From Marsupella aquatica (Eukaryota; Marchantiophyta), in contig OZ316891.1 of assembly GCA_973895155.1 (NCBI GenBank), positions 11,222,001-11,286,000 of the forward strand: a DNA stretch of 64,000 bases, given 5' to 3'. Below are positions 39,045 to 51,146 of this stretch, piece by piece. The translations under genes and the position numbers were made by a program. The notes under the pieces are model-generated. The model did no database searches, had not been told where the DNA came from, and saw only the letters and a list, made by a program, of their open reading frames with translations. Numbering within the stretch: the first letter of the stretch is position 1; each line of letters begins with the position of its first letter.

Positions 39045-40540
39045 CATGATATTGAGGGTGAGACAGACTCATGCTTTAAGGGGCGGGTCATGCAATGCTA
39101 CCTTCCCCCATAATTTGTTATTAAGTTCCCTCAGTCCCTGAAGCAAAGTTACAGCCTGTCCATCCACTTTCAGTCACAGCCTATCTTTGAGATGCCCTAT
39201 TGTACCAGGACTTTGCCTGAGTTATGCTTAGTCATGGCCTATCGATCTTTGAGACTCTCTATTGTACTAAGACTTTGCCTGAGTTATGCTAGGCTGGGGT
39301 CTTCAGTCTCAAAATCTGATATATGACAGAAAAAGCTATCAACTACCATTTTTGTAGTCCACATCCATGAAGATTGGTAATTTGTCATGACCATGTAAGT
39401 CACTGTAGAGGCTAGTCCAAATAACCAGACCTATGAAAAAGCTATGGCCATTTGTTTGTGGCTAGCCATCATCCGCTTTGAAACACCATATATTAAAAGA
39501 GAAATGACTTTATGGCCCCTTCAAACCCTCACGGTCCACTTCATTTGAAAGGGACTTGCTGGCCCAATTCATCCCAATCATAATTATCCGCAGCAACTCT
39601 AGCCCCTCTAGCCTATGCAATGCTCCAGTGTCAACCAGCTTAGTTGGTACCATGCATCTATTAGTGTAAGTCCCTATCAGCCTATTTTTAGTTTTAACCC
39701 TAGTGTCCCTACCAGTCAATTTTTTAGGTCTTTTCTTTTCTTCCAAAGTGGGGAGTGTCACCTACTGTGAATTAAATAGAGGGTTCTAAAAATATTTCTT
39801 ATATAATTCTCTTAGTTCTGTAGTTAATTGGTTATTGTCACTAATGTGAAGTAGAAGATTCTAAAAACATTCACTGGTTCGGTCAAAAGGTCGCAGGTAA
39901 GGATTTCCCATAGGGCCTGACCACAAAGAGAAAAGGGAACAGGTTTGTTTTGCCCTTTCCAATAGACACCGGACTGTATTGTTTAATATTCTCTTATTGC
40001 TGCTCATGGAACTTGTTTGTTTAGTAATTACAATGTCAAGTTTCAATTTACTCATCTAATTAACAATGTTCAGCTTCGATTTTAGTAAAGTCTTGTACAT
40101 TGGGTGACTCACATAATTAATCTAATAATCCAACCTGACTTGTTTTGATGTATAAATCACATTAATTTGTTTGTTTATCGATGCCAACCTGGATGCCAGC
40201 CGAACACGTTTCAAATACGTTACAGCCAAAGCACAAGACACTGCCCTCGGGTATGCTCCCTTTTTATAAACACTGGTTTAAAATGTCTAGCTAATTGACA
40301 AATGTCAACTTTCATCTTACTCAATCATCTAATTACTAATGTCAAGCTTCATTTCAGTTTAGTAAATGCTTGAACCCCCGCTTGAACCTTGGGTAACTCA
40401 GCCAATTCAATGATCCAACTTTGAAAAACCAAAACAACTCTTTGATGTCTATGGAAAGCCTTTACCAGCTAAAATTTCTGACCACCTAAGGGGGTAAGCC
40501 CAATTCAACTGTGTGGTAGAGCACCTCACAAGCTCAGGTA
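36593..40540. other. long stretch without a confident gene; minor repeats
   Basis: A 176-codon plus-strand frame (36690-37220) starts at a TTG and shows no domain. Degenerate copies of 'cttggccgacacgacatcttttt' lie at about 38800-38990. A duplicated phrase ending 'actttgcctgagttatgct' lies at about 39170-39295. Otherwise both strands are closed by stops and I see no RNA gene. Confidence 0.4.
39009..39046. repeat. (TA)n(TG)n microsatellite
   Basis: A short TA run passes into about a dozen TG dinucleotides. Confidence 0.95.
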
Positions 40541-40735
40541 CTAGGAGTGGGCCAGGCTAGGAGGTGAAACTCTGAAACTTTTGTTCCATCCAAGCAGACA
40601 GTCTCTCCAAGAGGTCCACTGAGTTTCAAGTGCCAACTGTACTAGGAATGGGCCAGGAGGTGAGAATGTGAAACTTTTGGTCCATCTGTACAGAAAATCT
40701 CTTCAAGAGGTCCACTATCAAGCTAAGTCTATCTT
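40541..40735. repeat. direct duplication, about 105 bp
   Basis: Both copies contain 'tactaggaatgggccaggaggtga'-like text, then 'gtgaaacttttg', 'gtccat' and 'tcaagaggtccact'. The copies start at about 40541 and 40646. Confidence 0.8.
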
Positions 40736-43700
40736 CCCCCAAACACAGCCTCATGGTGTTGTGTTCAAAAAATAATGGCAATTTGTGTTGCGTTGTGTAC
40801 GGAATACCAAATGTTGCACATTGTTTTTCTTAGTAAAACACTCATATTTTACAAAATATATAAGATAAAGGGTATTGTATTTTATTTAAATTGTGAAATC
40901 ATACAAGTTCCAACAAAAAAAATCAATCTCCTTTGTTAAAAAAGGGGAGATATTTAGGGAGTATGAATAATAGGTTGGACAAAACAATTTCATAGGGTTC
41001 AATGGTGGGTAATAAAAGTTTGTTTTTTTAGATTTAGGCTTGAAAATTTTGTAAAAATGTTGGACATATTATGTTCTGGAAGTGCGGATCACTTTTATGG
41101 AAGAAGTGAAGATGGCAAGGAAACATCAAGGAGAATATTTATAGGGTGACTTTTAATTCAAAACAAAAGGTTTAAAAGAGTGACATCAAAAACAAATTAA
41201 CAATATACAATGATGTATGAATATTTTACTTTCCAACAAAAAATTTGCACAAAAAAATGTTTATGCAAAAGAAACCTCAAAAATAAAAGTATGTGACCGC
41301 ATAACCACAAATAAATTAAAGTTTTGACCAGTGCACCAAACAAAAAATTGCACCGCCATACAAAAAAAAGTTTGCACACAAAACTCGCACTAAAAAAAAC
41401 CCGCCCCATCAAAAAATATGTGCATGTGAACCTATAAATTTTGGGATGATAATTTTACTCAATGTGTTTTATTTCTACGCGCAAAAAAAACAAACCACCC
41501 ACCCTAACATTCAGGGACCAATGGGGAGACAGCCAATGATTACATTTAACTATGGTTACATGACATGGATTTCACTAGACATTGTATTTTGTATAGTATT
41601 GTATACATTGTACCTCTTTGCTATAATGGAATCAATGCATTCTTTCTCCAACATGTTGTGGTTATTTGGTGAAAGAATACCAAGCCTACTTACTTGCTTG
41701 GCCAATTATTTGTGTTACTTTGGCTTATTGGCATGAATATTGCATATTACCAGTGAAGAAATAAGTGATAGAGGTTACAATTGCTTAGTGACATGAGAGG
41801 GACTAATTGGATGTAGAGACTACCAATGGAGAGACTTCACCAAAATGAACCAATGATGAAGTATCTCAAGATTTTGCTAGGAAGTAGACTCTGTAGTTGC
41901 CAATTTGAGAGGTCAGAGCCCATTTGGGGAGTTGCTTAATGTAAAGTCCCCCACAAGTACGTGAGAATAAACAATTATTCTACATACAAAATGTATCAAT
42001 TAAATTCAAAACCATTTGCATCTTTTTTATACAAATTTGAAAAAAAAATGAGTACCTTAATAATTCATAATTTTGTCAAAATTAGATTATTAAATATCTT
42101 TGGTACAGTCAAGTCTTTGGTTATAATTAGTAGCCCAACTATATTTAAAAGATTAGCCTTCTCTTTTTGCATCACATTCTAATAATCTAACTTGCCAATG
42201 ATTCCCTAGGGTAGAGTCCAAAACATCTTTGAATCTACTCCTACTTGGCCTAGCTACTAATGTTCATATATAGAAGACGAGGAACAATGTGAGTGAAGGT
42301 GATATTAATTGGCAGATGAAAGTAGTAGTGGATTTCATTCATCTGCACCTAGTACTGAGAGGTGCCCCCCCCCCCCACCGGGTTTCCCCAATCCTTCTAT
42401 GGTACCAATTAAGAGAGGATAAACTTGAAACTGAAAGACATGAAGAACTGAATTTCCAGACCTTAAGTGTTGATCAAACCCGTTCTACAATCTACTATTG
42501 CAATAAGGAAATGAAGATGAGAAGATTCAACTCATACCCGCTCATATGTCCTTGGAGCTCTTAAGTATCCAGAATGGGACGAGTTCTTAATTGGCTCACA
42601 AGAATAACCAATAAACTATGGTGAGCATGTTGTAGATTGATTAACCATAATTTCTTACATTATGCACTTGAGGGCATTACTTCTCGCTTTGGAGGATCTC
42701 AAAGCCATTTTTGCAACTATCATAGCTCTTGAGCCATAACAACATCACTACCCTTTAACCCTACTTTCATTGACACAAGAACCCATACTTAGAGGGTCTT
42801 TTGCTATAATTGATGATGAATTATTATTTGTTGCACCTATGATCTATAAAATGACAAAGTTCAGAAGCAATCAAGGCCTAACTTGAGTATGAACTCTCCT
42901 ACTTGATTTGGATGCTGCTGTTGGAACGTAGACTAATTTACTTTCCTCAGTGCAAGCTATATCTCTAGTTCATATTCCTTTGTTAGATGTGTCTTCTAAG
43001 AAGAAAGATGCAAATAGGATTACGACAAAGATACAAGAGGAAATAATGGAGGTTAGGGGGGGGACCGCAAACCTAGTCAAACCATTTTCAGAAGAGCAAT
43101 TGTTTCTATCTTCCATTGCAGTGTGCTACAATTTGGTAGACATTGTAAATAAAGTTGTACAAATTAAAGGCTTAATCTACTATGGTTGCCTCATCATCTC
43201 ACCTAGCTTATTGCATGACTGTGGGCATATTGTTAAGAACTCCCATCGTACGAATCATACACATACCTTGTAACAAAAATGTGAGCCATTTTATTATGAT
43301 TTACCTTCTTAGTGTTTGGTTCACAGCCTTTTCAAAAATTTCTAGGTTGCTCCACTTTTTTGAGGGGCAGCTCCTTCCTTTCACTTTCATAAACCATTCA
43401 TGTTGTAAATTAAAATTGTGTCCTATATAGCCCTTGTTTTTCTGCATATATTGGACAGCATGGCTGTAGTACGAGCAGCTAAAAATTAATAATAAAGGTG
43501 TTTCATGCAACGGTGCTCCATATGGAAAACTTGGGGTCCAACAACTTAGCACGTATGGATGAATAGTTTAATTTGCAAAATAACCTCAAATAATCGATGT
43601 TTACACTAGGTCTTTTTGATGCACAAATTAAAAGAGCCCACCCTCCTCTGCTCTACTCTACTTTTAATTTTTCGGCCAAATTCAAAGCCTTGTTGCTCGG

Positions 43701-44042
43701 ATGATTCTCTTGCGACTACTGTATGTTGAAGGTGAGCCCCAACAAGCTCTTCTTGATAATATCCTCTTGTCCAACTAAGATCATCAGTACATTGTCAAAT
43801 AACAAAAATAATTGCAATAGTCCTGATCACTATATAGAGAACTAACTTTTAACGTCTGATAGCAAGTTGGTCCACCTCCATGCCAAGGTGCTAACTAAGC
43901 CATGCAGAGGTGGCACTCCACAACTATTGCTCACAAAAAGGCCTCTACTTAGACAAATTTAATGACTCTTGCATTCGGAGGGTTAAGATATGCATACTCA
44001 ATGATTTGAGAAAGAGCGTTACCAAAATGCAGATTCAGGGAA
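40736..44042. other. AT-rich stretch without a recognised gene
   Basis: This section has long A and T runs, a 13-base C homopolymer at about 42364-42376, and no frame with a recognisable domain. The largest open frame (42950-43273) looks incidental. Confidence 0.4.
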
Positions 44043-44690
44043 ACATTGGATTTGAGGGACGCGGAGGATTAATTTCATGAAAATTTAAGACAAACAAATG
44101 AGGCACAATGTATGGTCTAAAATAATATTTTGGCAGTTGGGGGCAGTATGAACTATCAGGGGGCGCGCAGGCGGTGTGTGATAAAGTGATTATTCCTAGA
44201 AGGGGTTTAAGTATGAAATTGAGAAATTTCCAAACTTTTCAAACCTTACATAGTGCATTATGGGGACGGAAAGATCTTTGAGTAACGTCAAGACCCAAAT
44301 ATTAGTGATGTCCCTTGAGTAGGGAGGTCCAGCCTATGACCAAAGAATGGCTTTTGCTTAAAGCAATATTGGATTTGAGGGACAAGAGTATTTCATGCAA
44401 ATTTAAGACAAACAAACGAGGCAGAGTGTATGGTCTAAAATAATATTTTGGCAGTTTGGGGCATTGTGAACTATCAACTATTGCTAGGGGCAGGAGGTGT
44501 GTGATATAGTGGTTATTCCTAGAAGGGGTATAAAGTATTAAATTGAGAAATTTTTAAACTTTTCAAACCTTACATGGTGTTTAATGAGGACGGCAATATC
44601 TTTGGGTAAAGTCAAGATGACAAAGACATTGTGGTCGGCCCAAATATTAGTTATGTTCCTTGAGTAGGGAGGTCCAGCCTATGACCAAAG
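44043..44690. repeat. direct duplication, about 325 bp
   Basis: Copies start near 44043 and 44369. Shared blocks include 'attggatttgagggac', 'aaatttaagacaaacaaa', 'gtatggtctaaaataatatt', 'ttattcctagaaggggt' and 'ccttgagtagggaggtcc'. The copies differ by scattered substitutions and small indels, so the duplication is old. No coding content is recognised. Confidence 0.85.
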
Positions 44691-45077
44691 AACAGACTTA
44701 ATTCGCTTAACCCAAGGCAGTCAGGACGGCAAGAAGGTTAAGTCCCCTTTGTAAAGACATCTGAGTGGGACGTCCACCATTTCTCAGCATAAACGGCCAA
44801 GAGAGACCGGGAGGAGCCAAAAGAGGCTTGGATTTTACCTTGCACATATGTAAGCTTCCACAGTCCTAGTGGATCAATTGTTTGAGTTTTTCTTGTCTAC
44901 ATTGTATTAAGGCCAAAGTAACCTTGGAAGATTACATGAATAGATACAAAAGACTTTTGTTATAGTTTCATTTATCATAGTGAATTGTTGTCCATGATCC
45001 ACAAAGAAGGTTGTTAGTTTGTCACCTTGATCAGCTTGCCCAACCAAAGGGCCCAATGTGTAGGCACAACCACATCA

Positions 45078-45085
45078 GCTAACAA
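45078..45085. repeat. left target-site duplication (gctaacaa)
   Basis: The octamer gctaacaa directly precedes the left end of the transposon and is repeated exactly at 55771-55778. With nine bases the pair would be gctaacaag/gctaacaac, one mismatch. Mutator-like elements usually duplicate 9 bp. Confidence 0.75.
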
Positions 45086-45190
45086 GGGGAATTTACAAAC
45101 GATAGCAAACAGATAACAGTAACAGGAAACAGATTCTGGTACCAGTTAAAAGGAGCTGTTACCAGTGAACAGTGTTTGGATGGTCGTGAA
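45086..45190 (+). repeat. left terminal inverted-repeat zone
   Basis: The zone starts ggggaattt and contains gatagcaaacag, repeated aacag, CTGGTACCAG (45136-45145) and CTGTTACCAG (45156-45165). The right end contains the reverse complement of these motifs in matching order. Similarity is by shared short motifs with gaps and is not a perfect repeat. Confidence 0.65.
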
Positions 45191-45823
45191 CAGTTATCTT
45201 AAAAAAGGTCTCAAAATCTCCATTTGAAAGTACAAGAATAGAAAACAAAACCACCAAACCCTCGTGATAAATAAAAGAACAACAAGGAAACAATTTTTTG
45301 AAACATAAAAGACGGTTGCCAATTGAGATACACAAAATCCAAGACAAATACAAGTAGAAAAGAAAGGCCAGAAAAAACATTCGCATATATTATCGCAAAA
45401 TAGAAAATGCGCTCGGCTTAAGTGATACAAAATGCAGTTATCAACATCAACAATCTGGCCTAAAAATCCCATCCATGAAGTCACGGTCGACACCGTTGGA
45501 GGTTTTCGACTAATACATGAACAGCGCTCGGCGCTAGCCAAAAACTAACTAGAAAACTAGTCGTTTCTTGGAGACAAGATGCGTCCAAACCCAGACAACA
45601 TAGTCAAGATCCATTCCCTCCCACAAAATCCATTGTCGTTTCAATAGTGCCCGGCGCTAGCCAAAACCTAAATAGTAGACAACCGGGAAAACTCTAACAC
45701 CAGAGCTGAGGTCGACTTCAATGCCACAAAATCCGGAAAACTTTAGCAGCGCCCGGCGCTAGCTTAAAGCGATCAGCAAAAAAAAAATTCCATCTAGCTT
45801 TTCGAGTTGCAATCATCATCCAC

Positions 45824-46255
45824 TCATGCTGCTTCTCTCCGCCGATCTTTCTTGAAGCCGAGACCACGCAAACAAATGTATCCCTCTGAAGGTCCTCGAC
45901 GAACAGCCCTCATAAAATGTTCATTAGGAATATTACTGTCCTTAAAATCAACTCGCCCGAACATTTCTTGTACTCTTCGATCGATTGGGAGTACCCCATC
46001 AACAAGAACTCCCGGGTGAGACGAAAACTGACTAGAGAACGGAGGCGCAGGGGAATCGACAATCCAAGGGATGTTCTTCTCTCCAGGACTAATAGCCTCA
46101 TCATACAGGAGAGCATGACGGTTCCGAAAAGTGGAAGTTTCAGTTTCTTTAGTCTCCATCCGCGATTCAAAAGAGCTGAAATGGCTCTCTTCCGGACGCA
46201 CACGAGAAGGACGAAAAGCTGCCTCCCAATCCATTGGCTCATATTGACTCACCAT
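45824..46255 (-). CDS. 143-aa ORF of the transposon, function unknown
   Basis: An ATG-initiated frame of 143 residues lies between the left end and the large minus-strand gene, in the same direction as that gene. It has a protein-like composition, begins with an acidic stretch (MDWEAAF), and ends with a basic tail (GLGFKKDRRREAA). No domain is recognised. It lies between palindromes 3 and 4 and could be an accessory protein of the element. Alternatively it could be a distal exon of the large gene, although that gene has its own stop. Confidence 0.5.
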   Translation of the reverse strand: MVSQYEPMDWEAAFRPSRVRPEESHFSSFESRMETKETETSTFRNRHALLYDEAISPGEKNIPWIVDSPAPPFSSQFSSHPGVLVDGVLPIDRRVQEMFGRVDFKDSNIPNEHFMRAVRRGPSEGYICLRGLGFKKDRRREAA

Positions 46256-46590
46256 GTTTCAAAGATCCCGATCTAATATGTAACCTCTCCTCCCGTAAGA
46301 ACGTCGTCCGCGAGTGCTATAGCCGACAAAGGTCAAAGAAAGGTCCGCGAAGACTAAGACGCCAGATAAAGGTCCGCGTACACTACCATTCCGAAACGAC
46401 CATCAAACTATCATCGTCCCATTCTATTGCCTCCCGTAACTATCTTCGCCTTGGTAACAGGTATCGTCCTGTTCTATCGCCCTGCTCTAACATCCCGTTC
46501 TATCGTCTTCCCAAAACAAAGTCTTCCCAAACAAACTATCATCCCGTTCTATCGTCACGTTCTATCGTCCTCCCGAAACAAAGTCTCCCC

Positions 46591-46672
46591 TCCCGTTCTA
46601 TTATCCCATTCTATCGTCCCGTTCTATCGTCCCGTTCTATCGTCCCGTTCTATCGTCCCGTTCTATCATCCT
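46591..46672. repeat. 13-bp tandem array, unit gttctatcgtccc
   Basis: About five consecutive units sit head to tail. Looser copies of ttctatcg with different spacing continue leftward to about 46430. The array lies between the small ORF and the large gene of the transposon. It may be a subterminal protein-binding array, but that is an inference. Confidence 0.85.
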
Positions 46673-47091
46673 CCCGAAACTATCGTCGTCCTCAACTATC
46701 GACGTCCCCAACTCTCATCGTCCCAAACAAACCTAAACTGAAACTATAGTCGTCCCTTCCGCCCGGTCCCTAAACTATGGAATCATCGTCCAGAAACTAT
46801 GGTCCCCAATGGCTTTCCGACGACTGACTAAAGAACACAATCCAAATGGCAGTTGGTATCCAATGACGATGACCGTTGACCCCGCCGTTGACAGGAAACG
46901 ACAAAGACTAAACGGCCATTTAGAGATTCCATTTGGCGAGCGCCAGGCGCTTGTAAAGAACAAAAGTCAAAAGTAATCAACAAGTAGAGAGAAATCAACA
47001 ATTTAAAAGGACCCTCAACAGAGAAAAATAATACAGATGTTACAAGCGCCGGGCGCTGCTAAAAGATTTAGCCTCAACTACCCACTACTTC

Positions 47092-50000
47092 TCACGGCTC
47101 TGAAGATTCTGAGTCGCAACCAGAATCTGTACTCTGGGATCTGTCCGTGGACACAGCCTCATCATCTACGTACTGGCTGCGGGAGAAGTCATCAACATAA
47201 GGATGTTTAATGAACTTTCGGTCAACACCCCTTCGTAACCGAAGACCTTTGTTTTCCCAGCAGAGTGTCCTTGCACTTTCTGCTTTCCTTGCGGCTTTCT
47301 CTGCATAGGAGGGAAGAACAAACCGTTTTTCCGGTGTTTCTACGTTGTGTCTCGCGATCTTCCTCCGCAGTTTGAATCGTCTCCTTGCATTCCACTCTGA
47401 CCTGATAGAACAAAGTCCATTTTGTAAGGCGCCTTTCCCCAAAACAACAAAAGAAATGTTATGAATTGACGGGAATGGAGAAAGAAGCTTACGAGTTTCA
47501 TCTGCAGTTGCACGACGCTCTCCCTTTTCCTCCTCGGAGTTTCTTGTACCTTGTTCCTCTCCACCTTCACTCAATTCATCATCAGAATCAAAATTGAGAA
47601 CCGACCAAAGCTTATCTCTCTTTTTTCTGTCGGCAGTAGGAACAGGTGGAGGTAACACTGCAATCTCTTTGGGAGACAACAAATCCATGAAAACCTTTGA
47701 AGCGGTTTCAATAAATTCTTTCCGGTGTTCTATCCTGAGTACAAATCGTCCAGAGAAGTCGCCAACAATGTAAGAGCTTCCAGCCCCAACAGTCCAATCC
47801 ATAAAAATATCACGAGGCCGTGTGACAAGCTCTATAACAGATTGCATAAAACCCACAGACAGACGAGCATTTCTAGCAAACTCCATTTGCGGGAATGGAT
47901 CTAATTTGAGTGAAGAGAGTCCGATGAAATTGGTAACCGAAGGGTCCTCACTGATGGACAGCGGCCGAAATTTGGGGTCTTTGGGAATTTTACATTTCCC
48001 ATTAATTCGGCCAAATATGTCGAGCCTGAGGGTAAACATCTCTCGATCTGTCTTTGCCGCATACATCGGGTCAGACATCACAATATTATGCGAGCATATA
48101 CACTGAAATTTCCTTGACTCCTGACAGGCAGCAATGACTTGCGACATGGGATCGTACTCCCTATTGTGTAGAATTACAAGGAACCCATCATCTGATAAAA
48201 ATGGATCCATGGATTTGAAAAAAGATCTAGCCATTGAGTGATCTGGAATGTTCCATTTAGGAACCTTCTTATCAATGATAGATGGTTTGAACCCGGTCGG
48301 TAGGTAAATGAAGCCGGCATCCACTCCAAACGATCTTACTTTTCCCCCCCGAACAACTCCCTTCTCTTTAAATCCCAACTTAACGAGGTCTTTTCCCCAT
48401 TTCTCCACATCACTAACCCACTCGGGCTTCTCCTCCTTGTTGAACGTCGAGTCAAAAAATTCAGAAAGGCTTGTCTCAACCATGCAATGGCGAGACACAG
48501 TTGTTTTGAAGTTTCCAACTTCACGTTGGAAACCAGAAGCTATAACACACTCCCTTAAAGATTGTCCACCTTCGACAGCTCTCTTTCGTTTCTTCCTGGT
48601 ACTCGTGGCGTCGATAGGAACTATAACCTTCCCTTTGTCGATTGGAGTAATGGGGTCCGATCAAGCTCCCATGTTTGCCTCGGAAACTTCAGGTGTAGCA
48701 TCCTTTTTCGTATCTCCCGTTCCCACCGTATTAGACTTCCTCCCTCCTAAAATATAACCAGGTCGTAGTTAGAATAAGTACTTTTAAAGTATTGAAAGAA
48801 GCTAGCGCCTGGCGCTAACCAAATGCAATTCACTTAAGTCGCAACCGAAGCCTAATAACCAAGAAAGAGAATACCCTCAACATAATATTTTTTGCCAGCG
48901 CTTGGCGCTGGCAAAATCATGGATAGCAATACTTACTCTTCTTTCCAGATTTAGTAGACTCGCTCGGTGCTGCTAGCTCCACTTTGGCTTTCGCGCGAGG
49001 TTTGCGACTCCGGTCCACATGCACAACAGTTGTTTCACAGATAGTTTGCAAGTTTGTGGCAGACTTGTCTACATCGTCAAGTAGACCCTGCTTCATGTCG
49101 GACACAAGTTTTGCTGGCATCTGAGACTTTGAAAGCTTATGGAAGGCATCTTTTTCCCTTTGATCAAAAGGAGAATCCCATCTATCTGTATCTAGATACC
49201 AGGGGCAGTGAGTTCTCTCCCATTCTGTCATTGGTCTCGGAGGAAATATGCCCTCCGTGGGGTACATAGAGTACAAATCAGCCAAGGCATCATCTTCACT
49301 TATTGAAATCCACTTCATAAAAGCTGCAGGATATGCCCAGAAGTAATCAGGTTTGGTTACCTCCATGTGCATGTAGAACCTATACACAAACCTCTTCGCT
49401 CGCTTCTGGTTTCTCTGGGTGTAATCTTCTTTGTCAGGGTACTTTGAAGGCCACATAGTGTGAAAGAACTTATTCTTCATGGAATCACCAAATCTCTTGA
49501 ATTCATTTGTAACAAACTGAACTAGATCATCAAACAAACTACAATTCCACTCTTCCAATCTAATCGCGGGCATGGTTTGCTCAACTTCACGTAGACATGA
49601 ATGTAACATGCCAGCAACAATTCCCTCCACACTATTCCAAGTGATCCAAGTGTGGCACCACTGTTTGACTGGATCATCGTTAACACTTGCTGGGTGAAAA
49701 AACTGTCTCCGCAGCTCAGGATTGCAATGTGCCACAAGTAAAGTGCTTCGTAACTTTGGGTCTAGAGCAGAAACAGCGGTGAACAATCGTGCGCGGTCCA
49801 TCGTACATACAACGGTGTCAGGCTTCTTCTCTCTCTTGTTTCTCTCTGTGACAGCATACATTTCTGCACATGTACCGAGGAAATCTTCAAATTCAGGACT
49901 TAATAAGGGCATAATTTTTGAAGACTTCACTGCCCAATCTTTGGTTGCGTCTTTCATCATGGCCGCATGCCGTTTTGAAATCTCATCCGCCGACCATGGA

Positions 50001-51146
50001 CTCCCTTGAGCCTCCGCTGCCTCCATGTCGAGTTTGAATTGATGCGAGTATGACTTTATCTTATTCTCACAAAGAATGTAAACAAGTGCTTCTTGTGGCA
50101 TCTTCTTCGTATACCATGACTCCTTTCGAGTTTTCAGCCGAATGCTTTCAAACTTCTTGAAATTACCCGGGTCAATCAGTTTACTGTAATACTCAAGGTC
50201 ATGCGCCAGAATTCGTTTGATTCTGTCCGCATCCAGGATCCAGGAAGGCTCTACAACTGCTTGGCCAAGCCTACACGAACAAACGTTGAGAGTAAGAGTC
50301 AATGAAAAACAATTCATATATAAGCAGCGCCGAGCGCTAGTAAATACAACACTCGCAAGATTTAAGGAAAGAACTGGAAATCATGAGAACTTACTGATTC
50401 ACGGTGTGCATAGCTGCCTCAATTTCAATGAGAGATCCCTTGTCTCCTTTAAATATTGTACAGAGCACACAAGGATGATATTTTGGATTGTCCGGGTTCT
50501 CCTCTGTTACAAGCGTCCAGGAGTACAGCCTGTGATTTCCATCGAATACAGAGAACATCTTATCCTTCAAGACGAGAAAATCCGGGTCAGCCTCGCATTC
50601 AGCCTCAAACTTCTCATTCTCCAATTGCCATATTGGATCCCATGAATCACGAATGTCCTGGGTACAGGTCAGAACAATTCCGTTCTCATCCGTTGGCTGC
50701 ACATAGAAACGCATCCCTATCGAAGAGTTGTAACCCATACTACGAAAAGAGTCTTTCAGCTTCTTGATGGAAGAGCTATCTTTCTGCAGAGTACGAACCA
50801 CCTCCATGTGAACCAATCGATACAGAGGGATTCGAGGCGGCTCCTTGTCAAATCCACGAGAATCCTTTCCAAAAGACATGACATGTTTCGAAATGAGATC
50901 AGTCTCAGCAAGCGCGCAATCCACAACATCCTGGATCGCAATTGTGTCTACGTTGTCCATCTTTCTTCGCAAAGGATTTGGACCCAAAACACCGCTGACA
51001 GAAGTGAGCGGCAACAACTTTGAGGAACGAGTTACACGACGTGTATAGACTGAACCAGTAAACGAAGACTGCGAAGATTCAGAATAAGCTCGCTCCTGGT
51101 CAGGAACCGCACTATACCCTCTGGAAGAAGAGGGGAATACCTCCAT
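47092..51146 (-). CDS. ParB/Srx-like domain fused to a beta-class DNA methyltransferase-like domain (4 exons, one in-frame stop)
   Basis: Exons 51146-50395, 50270-48937, 48746-47493 and 47396-47092 join in phase, for 1214 residues. Introns are 124, 190 and 96 bases with GT-AG ends. Residues about 104-250 resemble the ParB/sulfiredoxin fold: IPLYRLVH, then FSVFDGNHRLYSW, with DGNHR at about 202-206 matching the family's nucleotide-binding G-x-H-R. Residues about 250-695 are helical and unrecognised. Residues about 790-1060 match a permuted beta-class N4-cytosine/N6-adenine methyltransferase. SAM motif I reads DWTVGAG (about 1012-1018) near the end, and MDPFLSDDGFLVIL follows the catalytic region. 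The catalytic DPPY position reads YLPTG (about 843-846), so methyl transfer is doubtful. A single TGA (48663-48661) interrupts exon 3 at about codon 724, before coding resumes in the same frame. CGA to TGA would explain it. The C-terminal about 100 residues are basic, then Ser-rich. Alternatively, a shorter protein ends at the TGA. Confidence 0.65.

Noticed and set aside
47222-47570. Separate small minus-strand genes at 47222-47413 and 47340-47570
   Set aside because: They are alternative frames around the 96-base intron at 47492-47397. The spliced main frame explains the region.
48308-48757. 149-codon plus-strand ORF
   Set aside because: It is antisense to the well-supported methyltransferase exon, with no domain of its own.
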